Shown: positions 39,852-52,100, counted from the first letter of the stretch. The stretch: 64,000 bases of DNA from Saccharomycopsis malanga (GCA_004014935.1 CP025324.1:434001-498000); one strand, 5' to 3'. A program made the numbers and translations. The notes: generated by a model from the letters alone, not told the origin.

Positions 39852-40729
39852 CTTTTGTTTAGCCAATAATACAAGTATTTAAATTCAGTTGAATGTTATG
39901 AAAGTAATAGTATTAAACATACGTAGCATCGACAGACGTCAGCTAGACCCATCAACTGGATACAGAGTACAAGAAAAACCCAAGTTCCAAGAAACTCATA
40001 CGAGGTTGCTGGAAACATGCATCTTTCTTCGCTCCAGTGGCCCAACAGGCTGCAGAGCCTGTCTTGTAGACCACGAAAATCCAAAGTTAATCTTGGTTTG
40101 AGTGTCAGTTCCGTTGTAGGATAGCAAGGATGGAGAAAAGATGAGCATACACATGCAAGAGAGCAACAGCTTGTTGCCTTCATCATCTTCCCTAACATCC
40201 TGCTTATCGCCGAGCACAGAAACCAAACAAGAGAATAAAACCTCCGACCAAACCATCAGGGTGTTCGCTTACAAAATAATGTCGATACCTTCTAAAAAAA
40301 TGACAATAAACTCTGAAAAAGAAGAAATGTTTGCCTATTTATAGGTCATCGCATCTCATCTCATCTGAAATTTTCATCTATTACCCGGCCTGAAATTCTT
40401 TACATCATTATTAACACCATATAGATATAAATCTGCATTTCATTGCACTTAACCAGGTACGCCCTATCAACTTATTTACCTTTTCAATAAAACACGAATA
40501 GTCATTTTCATATAGATACCAGAAGAGCAAAGTCCGTAGAATCGAGTCATCATTCAATCGCATGCATGTCTCTGCATTATGACGCCTTGCGCACGTGCAT
40601 TATGTAAAACGAGAAAAACACGCAGATCAACTTTAAGGCGGAAATAAGAAGAATAAGAAAGATATAAACAAACAAGGCCAATATCAAGCAGATAGATATA
40701 GATCAACTAAGTATAAAGGGGCTCTACAA
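39852..40729. other. Intergenic between OYE copy 2 and ARP1
   Basis: 878 bp. Moderately GC-richer than most spacers at 39920-40260, where open frames on both strands reach 70-100 codons but start at non-ATG codons or show no features. A CACGTG palindrome lies near 40594. No gene is claimed. Confidence 0.5.
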
Positions 40730-42099
40730 ATGGACAACAACCCCTCGCAGATACTTCTTAACCAGCCAATTGTGATAGACAATGTATGTACAGGTGACAA
40801 GGCGTTGCTTATACCTGATTTAGCTACAACGTGAAAAGTTACTGTTTTACTGACAAAATCAGGGTTCTGGTACGATAAAGGCTGGTTTTGCTGGCGAAGA
40901 GCGGCCGAAGAGTTTTGCTCCTGCAATGTGAGTATATTTATTACAGCCTGGGCTCGATTGGATAAGCTAACAATGCAATTAGGATAGGTAGGCCCAAGTA
41001 CTCTAAGGTTATGGCGGGTGCTGTGGAGGGCGACAATTTCATTGGTAACAGCGCTCAGCAAAACAGAGGATTCTTGAAACTCAAATACCCGATAGAGCAT
41101 GGGATAATAAATAATTGGGATGACATGACCCTTATATGGCAGTCAATATTCAGCAATGATCTAAGAACGTCAACGGAAGATCATCCAGTGCTTCTTACGG
41201 AGGCACCTCTTAATCCTAAGATAAATAGAGAGAAATGCGCCCAAATTTTCTTCGAAACATTCAATACCCCAGCACTTTATTTGTCTATCCAAGCAATTTT
41301 AGCTCTTTATGCCTCGGGCAAGACCACTGGTGTGGTTCTAGACTCTGGAGACGGAGTGTCACATGTAGTTCCTGTATATGAAGGGTTTTCAATGCCCAAT
41401 GCGATCAAGAGAATAGATGTCGCAGGAAGAGACATCACAGAACAGCTACAGCTTTTACTAAGGAAGTCAGGGTACGTGTTTCAGACATCTGCTGAAAAGG
41501 AGATAGTAAGGATCATTAAAGAAAAACTATGCTACATCTCTAAAGATCCATGGCGTGAAGAACGCGATTGGCTTACGTATGCATCGTTGAACCAGTCAGC
41601 GGCGAGAGCAGGCAGCAGCAGCAGCACCATTGGTGTAGCAACGGCTGCTATGGCTGGCGGGGGAAACACTGGTATGTTTCATAACAATACGTTTCAACTA
41701 CCGGATGGCAAAAAAATTCAACTAGGTCCAGAGATATTCAGAGCACCAGAAATACTATTTAATCCAGAGATTATAGGGTCAGAGTTTGTAGGAGTCCACG
41801 ATATGATTGTAGAGTCTATCAGCAAGATTGATCTTGATTTAAGAGACTCGCTCTACAAGAACATAGTGTTGAGTGGCGGTACTACGTTAACTAAAGGGTT
41901 TGGCGATAGATTACTTTCAGAGTTGAAAAACACCACAGCAAAGGGCACCAAAATTAAGATCTACGCCCCACCAGAACGAAAATATAGCACATGGATTGGA
42001 GGCTCGATATTGGCGGGTTTGAGCACATTCAAGAGAATGTGGATTTCGTATGCGGAATGGCAGGAGAATCCAGACATAATACACTCAAAATGTCTTTAG
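40730..42099 (+). CDS. ARP1: Centractin, actin-related protein 1 of dynactin (three exons)
   Basis: Joined exons 40730-40783, 40863-40927 and 40983-42099 encode 411 residues beginning [18 protein letters not shown] and continuing [20 protein letters not shown], then [13 protein letters not shown]. That restores the actin-fold phosphate-binding loop 1 and the family sequence around it. Intron 1 (40784-40862) has GTATGT, a TACTGAC-like branch site and CAG; intron 2 (40928-40982) has GTGAGT, a GCTAAC branch site and TAG. Exon sizes sum to a multiple of three. Later landmarks include [44 protein letters not shown] and [16 protein letters not shown]. An Ala/Gly/Ser-rich insertion (about 248-275) is unusual for actins. 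Arp1 forms the short filament of dynactin, the dynein activator for spindle positioning. Confidence 0.93.
40784..40862 (+). other. ARP1 intron 1
   Basis: 79 nt, GTATGT donor, TTACTGAC near the 3' end as branch site, CAG acceptor; phase 0 after codon 18. Confidence 0.85.
40928..40982 (+). other. ARP1 intron 2
   Basis: 55 nt, GTGAGT donor, AGCTAAC branch site about 10 nt from the TAG acceptor; it splits the Met codon of FAPAMIGRP. Confidence 0.85.
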
Positions 42100-42467
42100 A
42101 TATCTGCTCATAGAGTCCAAAATACAATTTCTAATTTGCATTCGTTTAAATATGGTTTTCGTAACCGTAGCTTATGTTCACTTACGGTGTGGACTTCTTT
42201 GGCTTCAAGTGCCTTCCCTATACATGATTGAACCTGCAAGAATGTTTATTTTATGAGAGGTCACGTGGACTCCTCCAAAATTGAGCGAAAAACTAGTGAA
42301 AAAGGCTTTAAAAATACCATTCCGTGATAGTTAAAAAAATACACCTAATATATTAATCCCTACTATACAGAAACGTCCCCCAATAGGCAAGTAAACGTAA
42401 AAAAAAATTGATAAAAAAATAAAACAGCACTGAAAAGAAAGCAAAGAAAATAACGGTAAAAAGCGGC
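42100..42467. other. Convergent 3' region of ARP1 and histone H4
   Basis: 368 bp between two stop codons. A GTCACGTG palindrome (42260-42267) sits here, an odd place for a promoter element unless it drives an unannotated or antisense transcript. Confidence 0.5.
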
Positions 42468-43931
<1,464 letters not shown>

Positions 43932-44341
43932 TTTATTGATAATTTGATTTAATGTTGTTTTTGTTTTATGGTCGGTTACAAGGGTTAGCTTTATAATCTT
44001 GGTGTATATTAGTTTGCAATTTAATAACTTTTGCTTTTATAATCTTGTAAGCATTGGGCTACGTTTTTAAGTAAAATACTGCATACAGTTCAATAAGTAA
44101 TCACTATAAATCAAATAGATATATTCTCCTGTCTTTATTATACATGTATTCTTGCATATTGTTAGCGTCTTTTCTGCATCACTCACATGCACGTGCGTTT
44201 AGTATTGGAGATGGGTCTAGCAACCTGTCAATACATTATCAACAGCCATTCTCCTTATTTTTAACAATGTCTAATAATAAACTGGGACTTCTCAAGTAGT
44301 ATACTGGATTATATCTGATCCCAAGTATACGTTGCCTGCCA
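43932..44341. other. Intergenic between H3 and the SulP transporter
   Basis: 410 bp of AT-rich 3' flank and promoter; CACATGCACGTGCG near 44184 contains an E-box-like core. Nothing else is seen. Confidence 0.5.
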
Positions 44342-46864
44342 ATGTCTCATAGATCATCCTCCATGGATGAGAGTACTCCGCTATTAGGTGGAAGACCAGT
44401 ATTGCAATCAAATAATTCGAGTGTCAAGCTTCGAATCCCCCATACTTCGAGTTCAAAATCACTTTCTTCGAAAAAAGACGTTTCTAATGCTGCTGGGTCT
44501 TCTAATGTTACGAATCCCACGCCGTTAAAGCAGCGTCCTACGTTGTTTCATTCGTCTTCCTCCACTTCTATACTCTCAGTATCAAGCCTCCAGCCACATA
44601 CTTACGACAGTTTCAACATCACAAAAAATAAGTTTAATTCACATGTACATGGTTCTAAAGCTGACTCGCATCTCACGTATTTATCATACTATTTTCCTAT
44701 TTTGTCGTGGCTTCCAAAGTACGATTTCAAGAAGAACTTTGGTGGGGATTTGACTGCAGGCCTTTCCTTGGCGGCATTCCAAGTTCCTCTTGTGATGTCT
44801 ATCGCTTGTTTAGGACATCTTGATGTAAAATGTGGACTTTATGGTATTATAATAAGCCCTGTAGTATATGCTTTATTTGGATCCTGTTCGTTTTTAATTA
44901 CTGGTCCAGAGGCCCCGGTGACGTTAATTATTGGCTCTCTTATGGAAAGTATTCTCCACCATGACACACACTACTTGACCCCGCTAGATATTGTAGGTGC
45001 TGTAACGTTGACCCTGGGCTTGATCTTGCTCTTTAGTGGGTTGTTCCGTTTTGGGTTTTTAGGAAACGTAGTTTCTCAGGGACTTTTGAACGGTTTTATT
45101 GCAGCTCTTGGTATATTGATGATTGTTACTGAATTGCTTACTGAATTAGGGCTAGCTGAATATTTTGGAGAAATGCACGAGGCAGACCCGAGCACCATAG
45201 ATAAAGCAAAATTCATTTTCAAAAACCTCGATTTGGTTCATGTTTTGACTATGAGAATCTCTGCCATTGCCTTGGCCGCATTAATGGTATCGAAATATTT
45301 AAAAAAATATTTGATTCTTCGAAACCCCAAGAGATTTGGTTGGTTAAATTTTTTTCCAGAGATTTTGGTGGTGGTGATAGTTTCTATAATGTTGTCTAAG
45401 CATTACAATTGGGACAAGGAAGGAGTTACTATTATTGGCAAGTATTTTGATCAAAGTCTGGACACCGAGTACAATTCCCAAAAAGGTGACTTAAGATTAC
45501 CAGTGACTTTCAAAAATTTAAAGCTTTTGAAGAAATGTTTTTCTACCGCATTTGTCTGTGCAGTTCTAGGATTTTTTGAATCCAGTACAGCCACCAAAGC
45601 ATTAGAGAATCAATACAACATTGACTTCTCTTTAAATAGAGAGTTGGTAGCTTTAGGAATGTGTAATATTGTTGGCTCGTTCTTCACCATGTTGCCATGT
45701 TTTGGTGGCTATGGAAAATCTAAAATCAATTCTATAACTGCAAAAACTCAACTTTCCGGGTTAATTCTTTCCTTTATCACTTTGATATTCTACATATTTT
45801 TCTTGAATGTGTTTTATCATCTTCCTGAATGTGTCTTGGCTTGTGTGATTTCCAATATCGCTTTTAGTCTAATGGAAGAAAGTCCTGCTACACTCCGTTT
45901 CTATTGGCATATCAAAGGTTATGACGAGATTGGAATATTTGCCCTTATTATGCTTTGTACGTTGTTCTGGTCTCCGGAAATTGGGCTTTCAGTGGGCATT
46001 GGTGTGTCGGTAGTTAAGGTTATTAAGTTTTCTACTCGTACTAAGATTCAAATTTTGGGAAGAGTGCCTAATACTAATGTGTTTAGAAACGCAGATGAAC
46101 TTATTGAGGAAAATTTTGATAGTTCTAGACACAACCTTGATAAGGACCAGGAATTTGAAGATTTGGAAAACAATGCTGAATCTAATGATGTGGTTGATCA
46201 GTTGGAAAATATCGAAAAGTGTCTTGTAGTAAAAATCACTGAACCATTGATATTTGCAAATTCCAATGAGTTGAAATTACGACTCAAAAGAATACAAAAG
46301 TATGGGTCACTAAATGTACATCCTTCTCAACCTGCATCGTTTCCTAGCGATAAAATCAAATATATTATCATTGATTGCAAAAACATGAGTCTGTTGGATA
46401 GTTCAGCTACGTTGACATTGTATGAGATTGTCCAAAACTATTATAAACAAGATTACATTATCATGTTTACCCGAATCCCCTTTGACTTGAAACTACGTAA
46501 GATGCTCACGGACAGTGGAATCGCTAGAATAGTCAAACAAGCTTTGGAAAAACATGGTGGCATTTTGTTTGCAAACTCAGTTATTTCTAAAAACAGCTTT
46601 GCTCCCAGTACTGGCATCAGTTTGATGAATGGAGCTAATAGTCCTGGTTCAGTAGAATACGCGGACTTCAACTCTGGAATTCATGGCTTTCTGAAATCTA
46701 GTCGCACTAATAGCTTGGAAAACTTATTACCAACAAATTCAACCACTAATTACTCCATCGGTTTAGGAGACGGGTTTTATACAAGCATTGAAGATGCCTT
46801 GAAAGTGGTCAGCGAATGCGAGGCACGTAAAAATAGAATTAGAAATAAAAGGCCTTACATGTGA
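44342..46864 (+). CDS. SulP-family anion transporter with STAS domain (YPR003C-like)
   Basis: An 840-residue membrane protein. Residues 1-115 are a Ser-rich cytosolic tail with a dileucine-type ESTPLLGG near the start. From about 120 to 560 there are 10-14 membrane segments of the SulP fold, with DLTAGLSLAAFQVPLVMSIA, the GPEAPVTLIIG motif and GFFESSTATKALENQYN. A C-terminal STAS domain spans about 610-760 (IIDCKNMSLLDSSATLTLYE). Sulfate permeases Sul1/Sul2 share the fold, but the length and sequence are closer to the uncharacterised S. cerevisiae YPR003C, an endomembrane member. The substrate is unknown. There is no intron. Confidence 0.85.
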   Translation: MSHRSSSMDESTPLLGGRPVLQSNNSSVKLRIPHTSSSKSLSSKKDVSNAAGSSNVTNPTPLKQRPTLFHSSSSTSILSVSSLQPHTYDSFNITKNKFNSHVHGSKADSHLTYLSYYFPILSWLPKYDFKKNFGGDLTAGLSLAAFQVPLVMSIACLGHLDVKCGLYGIIISPVVYALFGSCSFLITGPEAPVTLIIGSLMESILHHDTHYLTPLDIVGAVTLTLGLILLFSGLFRFGFLGNVVSQGLLNGFIAALGILMIVTELLTELGLAEYFGEMHEADPSTIDKAKFIFKNLDLVHVLTMRISAIALAALMVSKYLKKYLILRNPKRFGWLNFFPEILVVVIVSIMLSKHYNWDKEGVTIIGKYFDQSLDTEYNSQKGDLRLPVTFKNLKLLKKCFSTAFVCAVLGFFESSTATKALENQYNIDFSLNRELVALGMCNIVGSFFTMLPCFGGYGKSKINSITAKTQLSGLILSFITLIFYIFFLNVFYHLPECVLACVISNIAFSLMEESPATLRFYWHIKGYDEIGIFALIMLCTLFWSPEIGLSVGIGVSVVKVIKFSTRTKIQILGRVPNTNVFRNADELIEENFDSSRHNLDKDQEFEDLENNAESNDVVDQLENIEKCLVVKITEPLIFANSNELKLRLKRIQKYGSLNVHPSQPASFPSDKIKYIIIDCKNMSLLDSSATLTLYEIVQNYYKQDYIIMFTRIPFDLKLRKMLTDSGIARIVKQALEKHGGILFANSVISKNSFAPSTGISLMNGANSPGSVEYADFNSGIHGFLKSSRTNSLENLLPTNSTTNYSIGLGDGFYTSIEDALKVVSECEARKNRIRNKRPYM

Positions 46865-47081
46865 TATGCCATTTTAACTTTATTACAATTTAGTATCAAC
46901 ACATTCACTTTTTCTTTATTATTATTTGTTAGGGTTTGATTTATGGGGTTTGTTCTTTCTACATGTTTGGTTGCTATGATAGCTCGCAATGTTATATTTT
47001 TAAATAGATTTTTGAATTTTATTTTCTTCGCTTTTACCTTGGGTGCTTGCTTTTCCATCATGTTGTAATACAGTAGAATTT

Positions 47082-47163
47082 TGGTTGTTGGCTAAGTGTC
47101 TAGCGCTCTTGGAAAAGAGAAAATGACCTGACATGCTCAAGGGTTCAATTCCCACGCATACAC
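47082..47163 (+). pseudogene. Degenerate tRNA gene (class II, Ser/Leu-like)
   Basis: An 82-nt segment keeps a tRNA skeleton: potential acceptor arms TGGTTGT and GCATACA (5 of 7 positions pair), an A-box-like TGGCTAAGTGTCTAGC forming a D stem, an anticodon stem CTCTT/AAGAG with a loop of only 4 nt, a variable region, and a B-box GGTTCAATTCC. A T5 terminator follows directly at 47164. The missing D-loop GG, the short anticodon loop and the mispaired T stem indicate a dead copy. Confidence 0.4.
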
Positions 47164-47166
47164 TTT

Positions 47167-47800
47167 TTACTCGCTGTTTTTACAATGTTGAAAGCATAAC
47201 TGTCTCAAAGAGACAAGCTTGGCGTCAAAGGTCATTTCAGAGTTGAATGGAAGACCAGGCAAAGATTGGGAACCGTAAGCGGCACCAGTTGCAGCTGGGA
47301 TAATGATCCTTCTTTCACCACCAACATCCATACCTTGGATACCAATATCCCAACCACAAATAAACTCACCTTTACCCAATTTGAAACTGAATGGCTTACC
47401 CTTCACGTTCTTGTCAAAGGCCTTACGGTTCTCCAATGTAATGGGCACCAACTTTGGCACCAGAGTTGACCTTTGGACCTTCACCAACAGTTCTGTCTTC
47501 AATTACAACACCAGCAGTCATTGCTTGTTTAATGACCTTCTTCTGTCTTGCATTTCTTGACTGGTTTTTCCTTACCAGCTCTCTTCTTATTTTCTTTCTT
47601 TTGCTGTTTCTTGGACTTCTTTGGTTCCGGATTTTCTAATTCCTCTTCATCATCATTATTGTTGGAAATTTCTTGAATTTTTCCGTCGATATCACCAATG
47701 ATTTCATCTTCATCTGGAATCAAGACATATTCACCATATTCACCTTCTTCATCTTCATAATCTTCATAATCTTCACTGCCGTAGTCAAGAACTTACTCTC
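47167..47800 (-). pseudogene. Broken FPR3/FPR4-type nucleolar FKBP prolyl isomerase
   Basis: Minus-strand pieces in different frames recreate the C-terminal half of a nucleolar FKBP: an acidic stretch (DYGSEDYEDYEDEEGEYGEY), a Lys-rich linker (PKKSKKQQKKENKKRAGK), then [19 protein letters not shown], and finally [32 protein letters not shown] and TFDAKLVSL. At least two frame breaks separate these blocks, and the N-terminal nucleoplasmin-like domain is absent upstream. An intact Fpr3/Fpr4 would have a continuous FKBP domain of about 110 residues at the C-terminus. The high residual similarity suggests a fairly recent partial duplication from a working gene elsewhere. It ends 4 bp from the tRNA relic. 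Confidence 0.8.
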
Positions 47801-48798
47801 CAATCTACCGAATAAGAATGTTATAAAGACACATGATTGGGCTTTTGCATTGATAACTATCTCAATGATAGATGTGTGTTGTTCCACTATTAACCACAGC
47901 AATTTTGATCTCATAGAATCATTTTAATGCATAGTATCTCTCACAGATTATTCAAAAGCCCATTTACTTATACAATTAGCAAAGGATAGACATATTATTT
48001 GTTAAAATATACTCTGGAAAAGTAAAGATTTTCTACCTTTTTGACAAAAATATGCCTAATATGCAATGCTTTACTATTGCCAAGTGGCCAAGTTGGTTAG
48101 GCCATGCGCCACGAAAAACAGTGCAGAATAGTGGAGAATAATGCAGAAAACAAGTGTGGCGTTCCTCACTTGAGGTTTTGGTACTCGATTCGCGCTGTTG
48201 ACGTTTTGGAGTAATCATCAAACGTTTTATTGAATTAAATCAGTGATATCCAGGTTATGTTAATTTGAAAAAACATATCCCAGGATTTTAAATTTTTTTC
48301 CTATATTATAGTACTATTTATAATGAAATATTTTAGATTCTAGCATAGATATTTGATATAACGGAAATTTGTCAAATTTGAAAAAAAAGTTGATTCTTTC
48401 AAGTCATGTTTTAGAGCCTTTACACACAGTATATACCAGTTGAGTTTATCATAGTTCATTAAAGCATAAATGAATTATTCTTGGCTCAAAAATCATAATG
48501 GGCATAATTTGTCAATAAAGTTGAATATCAACAAAACAAAGTTTATTTAATAATTTTTGTTAAGAATTTCAAAACTATTCAGATGTGTTACCCATTCCTC
48601 TATGTTACATAATTCTTTCAAAGGGTCTCTACTACTAAAGTCTAATTCAGTGAATACACATGATAAAAACACTACAGTGACAACAATCATCTAGCAAGAG
48701 AGAAGCAGTAGAATTATAAAAGTAATTACGAAACAAATATCAATAGAAAACAATCTAATAAGAAGCAGTGAATTATGAAGCAAAACAAAAAAGGAAAA
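47801..48798. other. Intergenic 3' of DUR3, relic-rich
   Basis: About 1 kb. A D-arm-like GGCCAAGTTGGTTAGGCC near 48087 resembles the start of a tRNA-Thr gene, but no matching T arm or acceptor follows. The remainder is AT-rich. No coding feature is seen. Confidence 0.45.
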
Positions 48799-51184
48799 TC
48801 AAGCTCTTTCGGCAACATCAGGGTTTTCATGGACTTGGTTTTCTTGCTCATGAAGTTTTGCAGAAACCTGAGACTGAACAACATGTAAGGTTTCTGGATG
48901 CTGTTGCTGATAAGCTTTGAGTTTGTAGCCTTGTCCAGTAAGGTCCCAATACATACCTTTGATACTGAAGAATATACCATGGCGTCCCTCAAAAACTGGG
49001 TAGACACATACCACGAATCCGGTGAAGAAGATCCAAATGAAGCCAACGACAATCCAACCTGTGAAAAATCTCTTTGAAAAGACATAAGACGAGCCATACA
49101 TCGGCATGGGCCACAAGATCAATAAAGCTAATGTTAAGAACATACAAATGAAACCAGCCTTTTTGGAAGCTTTACGCAAATGTTCAGACTCTGCGGCAAG
49201 AAGTTGTTCTTTATGGGCTTGAATTTTTGCCACCTCAGCAGCATAAGTGGTAGTAGGTTGTAAATCCGGTGGGTTTTGTTTCTCAGCCCCAGTTTTCTCA
49301 GCGTCCTCGGAACTTTGGTTTTCTTCAATCACAGTAGCATCCATGATTTCCTCTGACTCGTCTACACGCCTGATATTTTTCAAGATGTCCCAGTCAAAGT
49401 TTTGAGGGCCAAAAGCAAATGTTAAAATGGGGATAAAGACACAAGGAGACAATAGGGCAATGACATTTCCGATAAGCATTGGGTTGTCTTTAAAGGTGTT
49501 TTCATAGGTGACAGAGCCAGTGAGTCCTTTGGTGGCTCCTAGCCAACAAGAGATAGCACAAATGGTTCCCAAGATTGGTGATACAATGACAGCAACCTTG
49601 TTTTGTTTGGAAGACAACATAGTGCAAGCGCAAGGAGCAACAGCGGCACTGATGATCACACCCATTAATTCATACAAATATCCCATGGACACCCCAGCAT
49701 AATATAGTCCTGTCGAGAAACCAGCCATGGCCAAGGCAAAAATCACAACTGCACAATGCGACGTGTAGATCAAGGTCTTGCCCGAAGCTCTAGGGTTCAT
49801 GTAACCTCGGTAAATATCGTAAGTAAAGATGGAGGAAACAGCAATAAGCTCAGCAGACATGGCTGATGTCACTGCCATGAAGATTAGAACCAAAGTGGCG
49901 CCAGCACCTCCTTTACCCATTAGGGTGACAGCTGCATTAGGCAACACCAAGCCAGCCGAAACCTGGTCAGAAGTCAATCGGTGAGGATATGTTGGGAACG
50001 CAGGAGTGTCTTCCAAAGCAAGACAGGTAAGGCCCATTGTAGTGGCGGTGAACCATGGCAAGGCAAACCAGGCAAGCCCTCCAAGGACATAACCAGGCAA
50101 TGCAGAGGCTGGAGAAGAGGCTATTGCCTTGTTCCAATAGCCATTGTCAAGGAAAACCGTACCAAAATTGCCAATAATGTTAATTACGAAGAATATACCT
50201 CCGGAACGAGAATGCATCGTAAAGTACGAACCATCAGCATTGCCCAGGACAGGTTCAGCCAAAGCTCTTTTAGAGACAAGCTCAAACACCTTAGCTGGCG
50301 AGCCAAGCTTGTCACTGATAGCAAAAGCATTAAATGCAAAACACATGATGATGACAACAATTGCAACAGTATGGACATAATCGGTCAAAAAGGTGGCCTT
50401 AATACCACCAAACAACGTATACACGGTAACTCCTAGTGGTAACAAGAAAATTACTGCTACAGTATGCGCACCAGTAAGATCATTGACCACAGCAGCACCA
50501 CCCGTAAGAAGCATAGCCGTAACAAGAATATTGGTTGCCACAGCAAAAAACATGAACACAGCATGTGCTCCTGAACCATACCGCGCCTTTATGATCTCTA
50601 AATACGTATGAGCCTCAGGGGCAAGCTGCTTGGCCTTGATGGCGAGAAAGGCAAACAAAATAATCTGAACAGTAGCCCCAGCAGCATAGAAAAATGAGCC
50701 AGAAATACCAGAATTATATGTCACCGTAGCTATAATCACTTGTTAGTACTTTGACAATACTGCATGTTGAAAAACTTGACGCGAGACACAGTATATATTA
50801 TGCATTATTGTGCATATGACTGCATATTAATGCATGATTATACATACTAGATTGAAGTCTGTCAGGTTTGGTTAGTAAGAATGTTCTCAGGGCTAGTCTT
50901 AAACTAGTGTGTATATGTCAAAGTAAAAAAATCAAAAAATAAATAAATAAAAGAAAAACGTACAATGTGGCAGCCCAACACCAGGACGAAACTACTGCAG
51001 CAGAGACCAAACCAGTCTTGACGCTTCTGCCAGCAGTGGCAAACTCTTCGGCTGTTATAATTTCCTTTTGGTAGCGACGAAGTATGAGGGTTGTGGCGAT
51101 CATACCTATTGAGAAAGCCAATCCAACACCAACAACCACGCCGTACCCCACGCCTTGGGAAAGTGGAGGTTCAATGCTCGACAT
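48799..51184 (-). CDS. DUR3: Urea (and polyamine) permease DUR3, three exons including an 11-nt microexon
   Basis: Exons 51184-50964, 50858-50848 (11 nt, ACTTCAATCTA) and 50729-48799 join to 720 residues, close to S. cerevisiae Dur3 (735). A model with one intron is out of frame for the consensus sites and leaves out residues; the microexon restores WAATLLQSTTVTYNSG, matching the family. Intron 1 (50963-50859) has GTACGT, TACTAAC and CAG; intron 2 (50847-50730) has GTATGT, TACTAAC and TAG. The protein is a sodium:solute symporter-fold transporter of about 15 membrane segments with [47 protein letters not shown] and LYWDLTGQ-type blocks (here [12 protein letters not shown]). The promoter carries GATA sites typical of nitrogen-regulated genes. 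Confidence 0.93.
50848..50858 (-). other. DUR3 microexon (11 nt)
   Basis: ACTTCAATCTA lies between CCTGACAG (acceptor) and GTATGT (donor), with TTACTAAC 13-20 nt upstream. It supplies the last base of a Leu codon, then Leu-Gln-Ser, and the first base of a Thr codon, exactly the residues missing between exons 1 and 3. Confidence 0.88.
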
Positions 51185-51339
51185 CACTGAGATTATTGCT
51201 TAAAAGTTTTCAATCAAAAGATCATATTACTTTGTAGGATACTGTCTTATAGGCCCAGCAAACTAATGTACCTTTATATCCTCTAATCGTGTAGAACAGT
51301 TGAGTCAGGATGGGTCAGATTAAAGTTGTCGAGTGCATT

Positions 51340-51355
51340 CGGCGATCGCACACCG
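51340..51355. promoter_or_regulatory. CGG-N10-CCG zinc-cluster site upstream of DUR3
   Basis: CGG at 51340-51342 and CCG at 51353-51355 are separated by exactly 10 nt, the spacing bound by Put3-type Zn2Cys6 regulators. About 160 bp upstream of the DUR3 ATG. Candidate only. Confidence 0.35.
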
Positions 51356-51359
51356 GACG

Positions 51360-51378
51360 TTATCTTATCAGCGATAAG
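51360..51378. promoter_or_regulatory. Cluster of three GATAA sites upstream of DUR3
   Basis: TTATC (51360-51364), CTTATC (51364-51369) and GATAAG (51373-51378) give two opposed GATAAG elements plus a third core within 19 bp, 176-194 bp before the DUR3 start. GATA factors (Gln3/Gat1) activate DUR3 under poor nitrogen in known yeasts. Confidence 0.65.
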
Positions 51379-52011
51379 CGCATTGTCGCTGCACAAGAAA
51401 ACTCAATTCGTCCAATAGCGGCAGAAGGTCCTTGAACAGTAGACAAACTGTCCAATCTTGTTTCTAAAGACCCTCAGACAGTGGCCTTAAAGCAACGAAT
51501 CTTGCTCAAGGTAAATCTGTCCTTATTCGTGTACTTTTTGAGGAGAATCTTCCAACTCGCCGGGCCACGAGGAGCGTCATATCTGGTGCATGTACTAATA
51601 TCCTGTCAAAAAAAGGCTTGACCAGAAATGGAAAGGTAAAATCTAACCTTATGCTGGGTATTTTTGTTGAACCTATGTAATTTGTGTTGAAGTACTGTTT
51701 TGTAGAAATGTACGGCTTGATATATCAAATTGAAACCTTCTTTTCGGCTGCATTTTTATTTGTTTTGCACGGCCACATTAATAAGGTTTACTTGAACGAA
51801 TTATTCATATTTTCAATGATTTATTCATCCATTGTTATCCATAAAACCGCATGTCAATACACTTTGAAACCATGAATCCATGATTATTCCCAAACGATTT
51901 CGGCGAACTCCACCTGCCTGGACTTACATCATGTTGCATATTCTTTAACTGTCTGGTTCAACATTTGTTTCTGGTCTTGTAATTAAAATCTACATCTGCA
52001 CAATTTGGATC

Positions 52012-52100
52012 CATTATAATAATAATAGTGTCTTATATTTCGAGCCCAGTACATATCAGTTTCGTATATACGCGCCATGTCTAAAGAGACTTGGTAAAGG
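52012..52100 (+). repeat. Copy of dispersed promoter/start module
   Basis: TAATAATAATAG, GAGCCCAGTACATATC, AGTTTCGTATATACGCG and ATGTCTAAAGAGACTTGG follow each other and match, with few differences, the minus strand at 20042-20163. The frame after this ATG stops at codon 7. The downstream small ORF at 52392 begins with a similar ATGCCTAAAGGGACTTGG. Confidence 0.6.

Noticed and set aside
39889-40260. Overlapping 70-100 codon frames on both strands between OYE copy 2 and ARP1
   Set aside because: Non-ATG starts or Cys/Leu-rich random-looking products on opposite strands; no evidence to choose either.
48075-48190. Possible intron-containing tRNA gene (GGCCAAGTTGGTTAGGCC D-arm-like start, later TACTCGATTC)
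   Set aside because: No complementary acceptor arms, no proper T stem and no anticodon arm of normal size; at most a tRNA-Thr-like fragment.
50730-50963. Single-intron model of DUR3 joining 50964 directly to 50729
   Set aside because: The frame is lost (a stop follows within a few codons) and the family residues LLQS are missing; the microexon model solves both.
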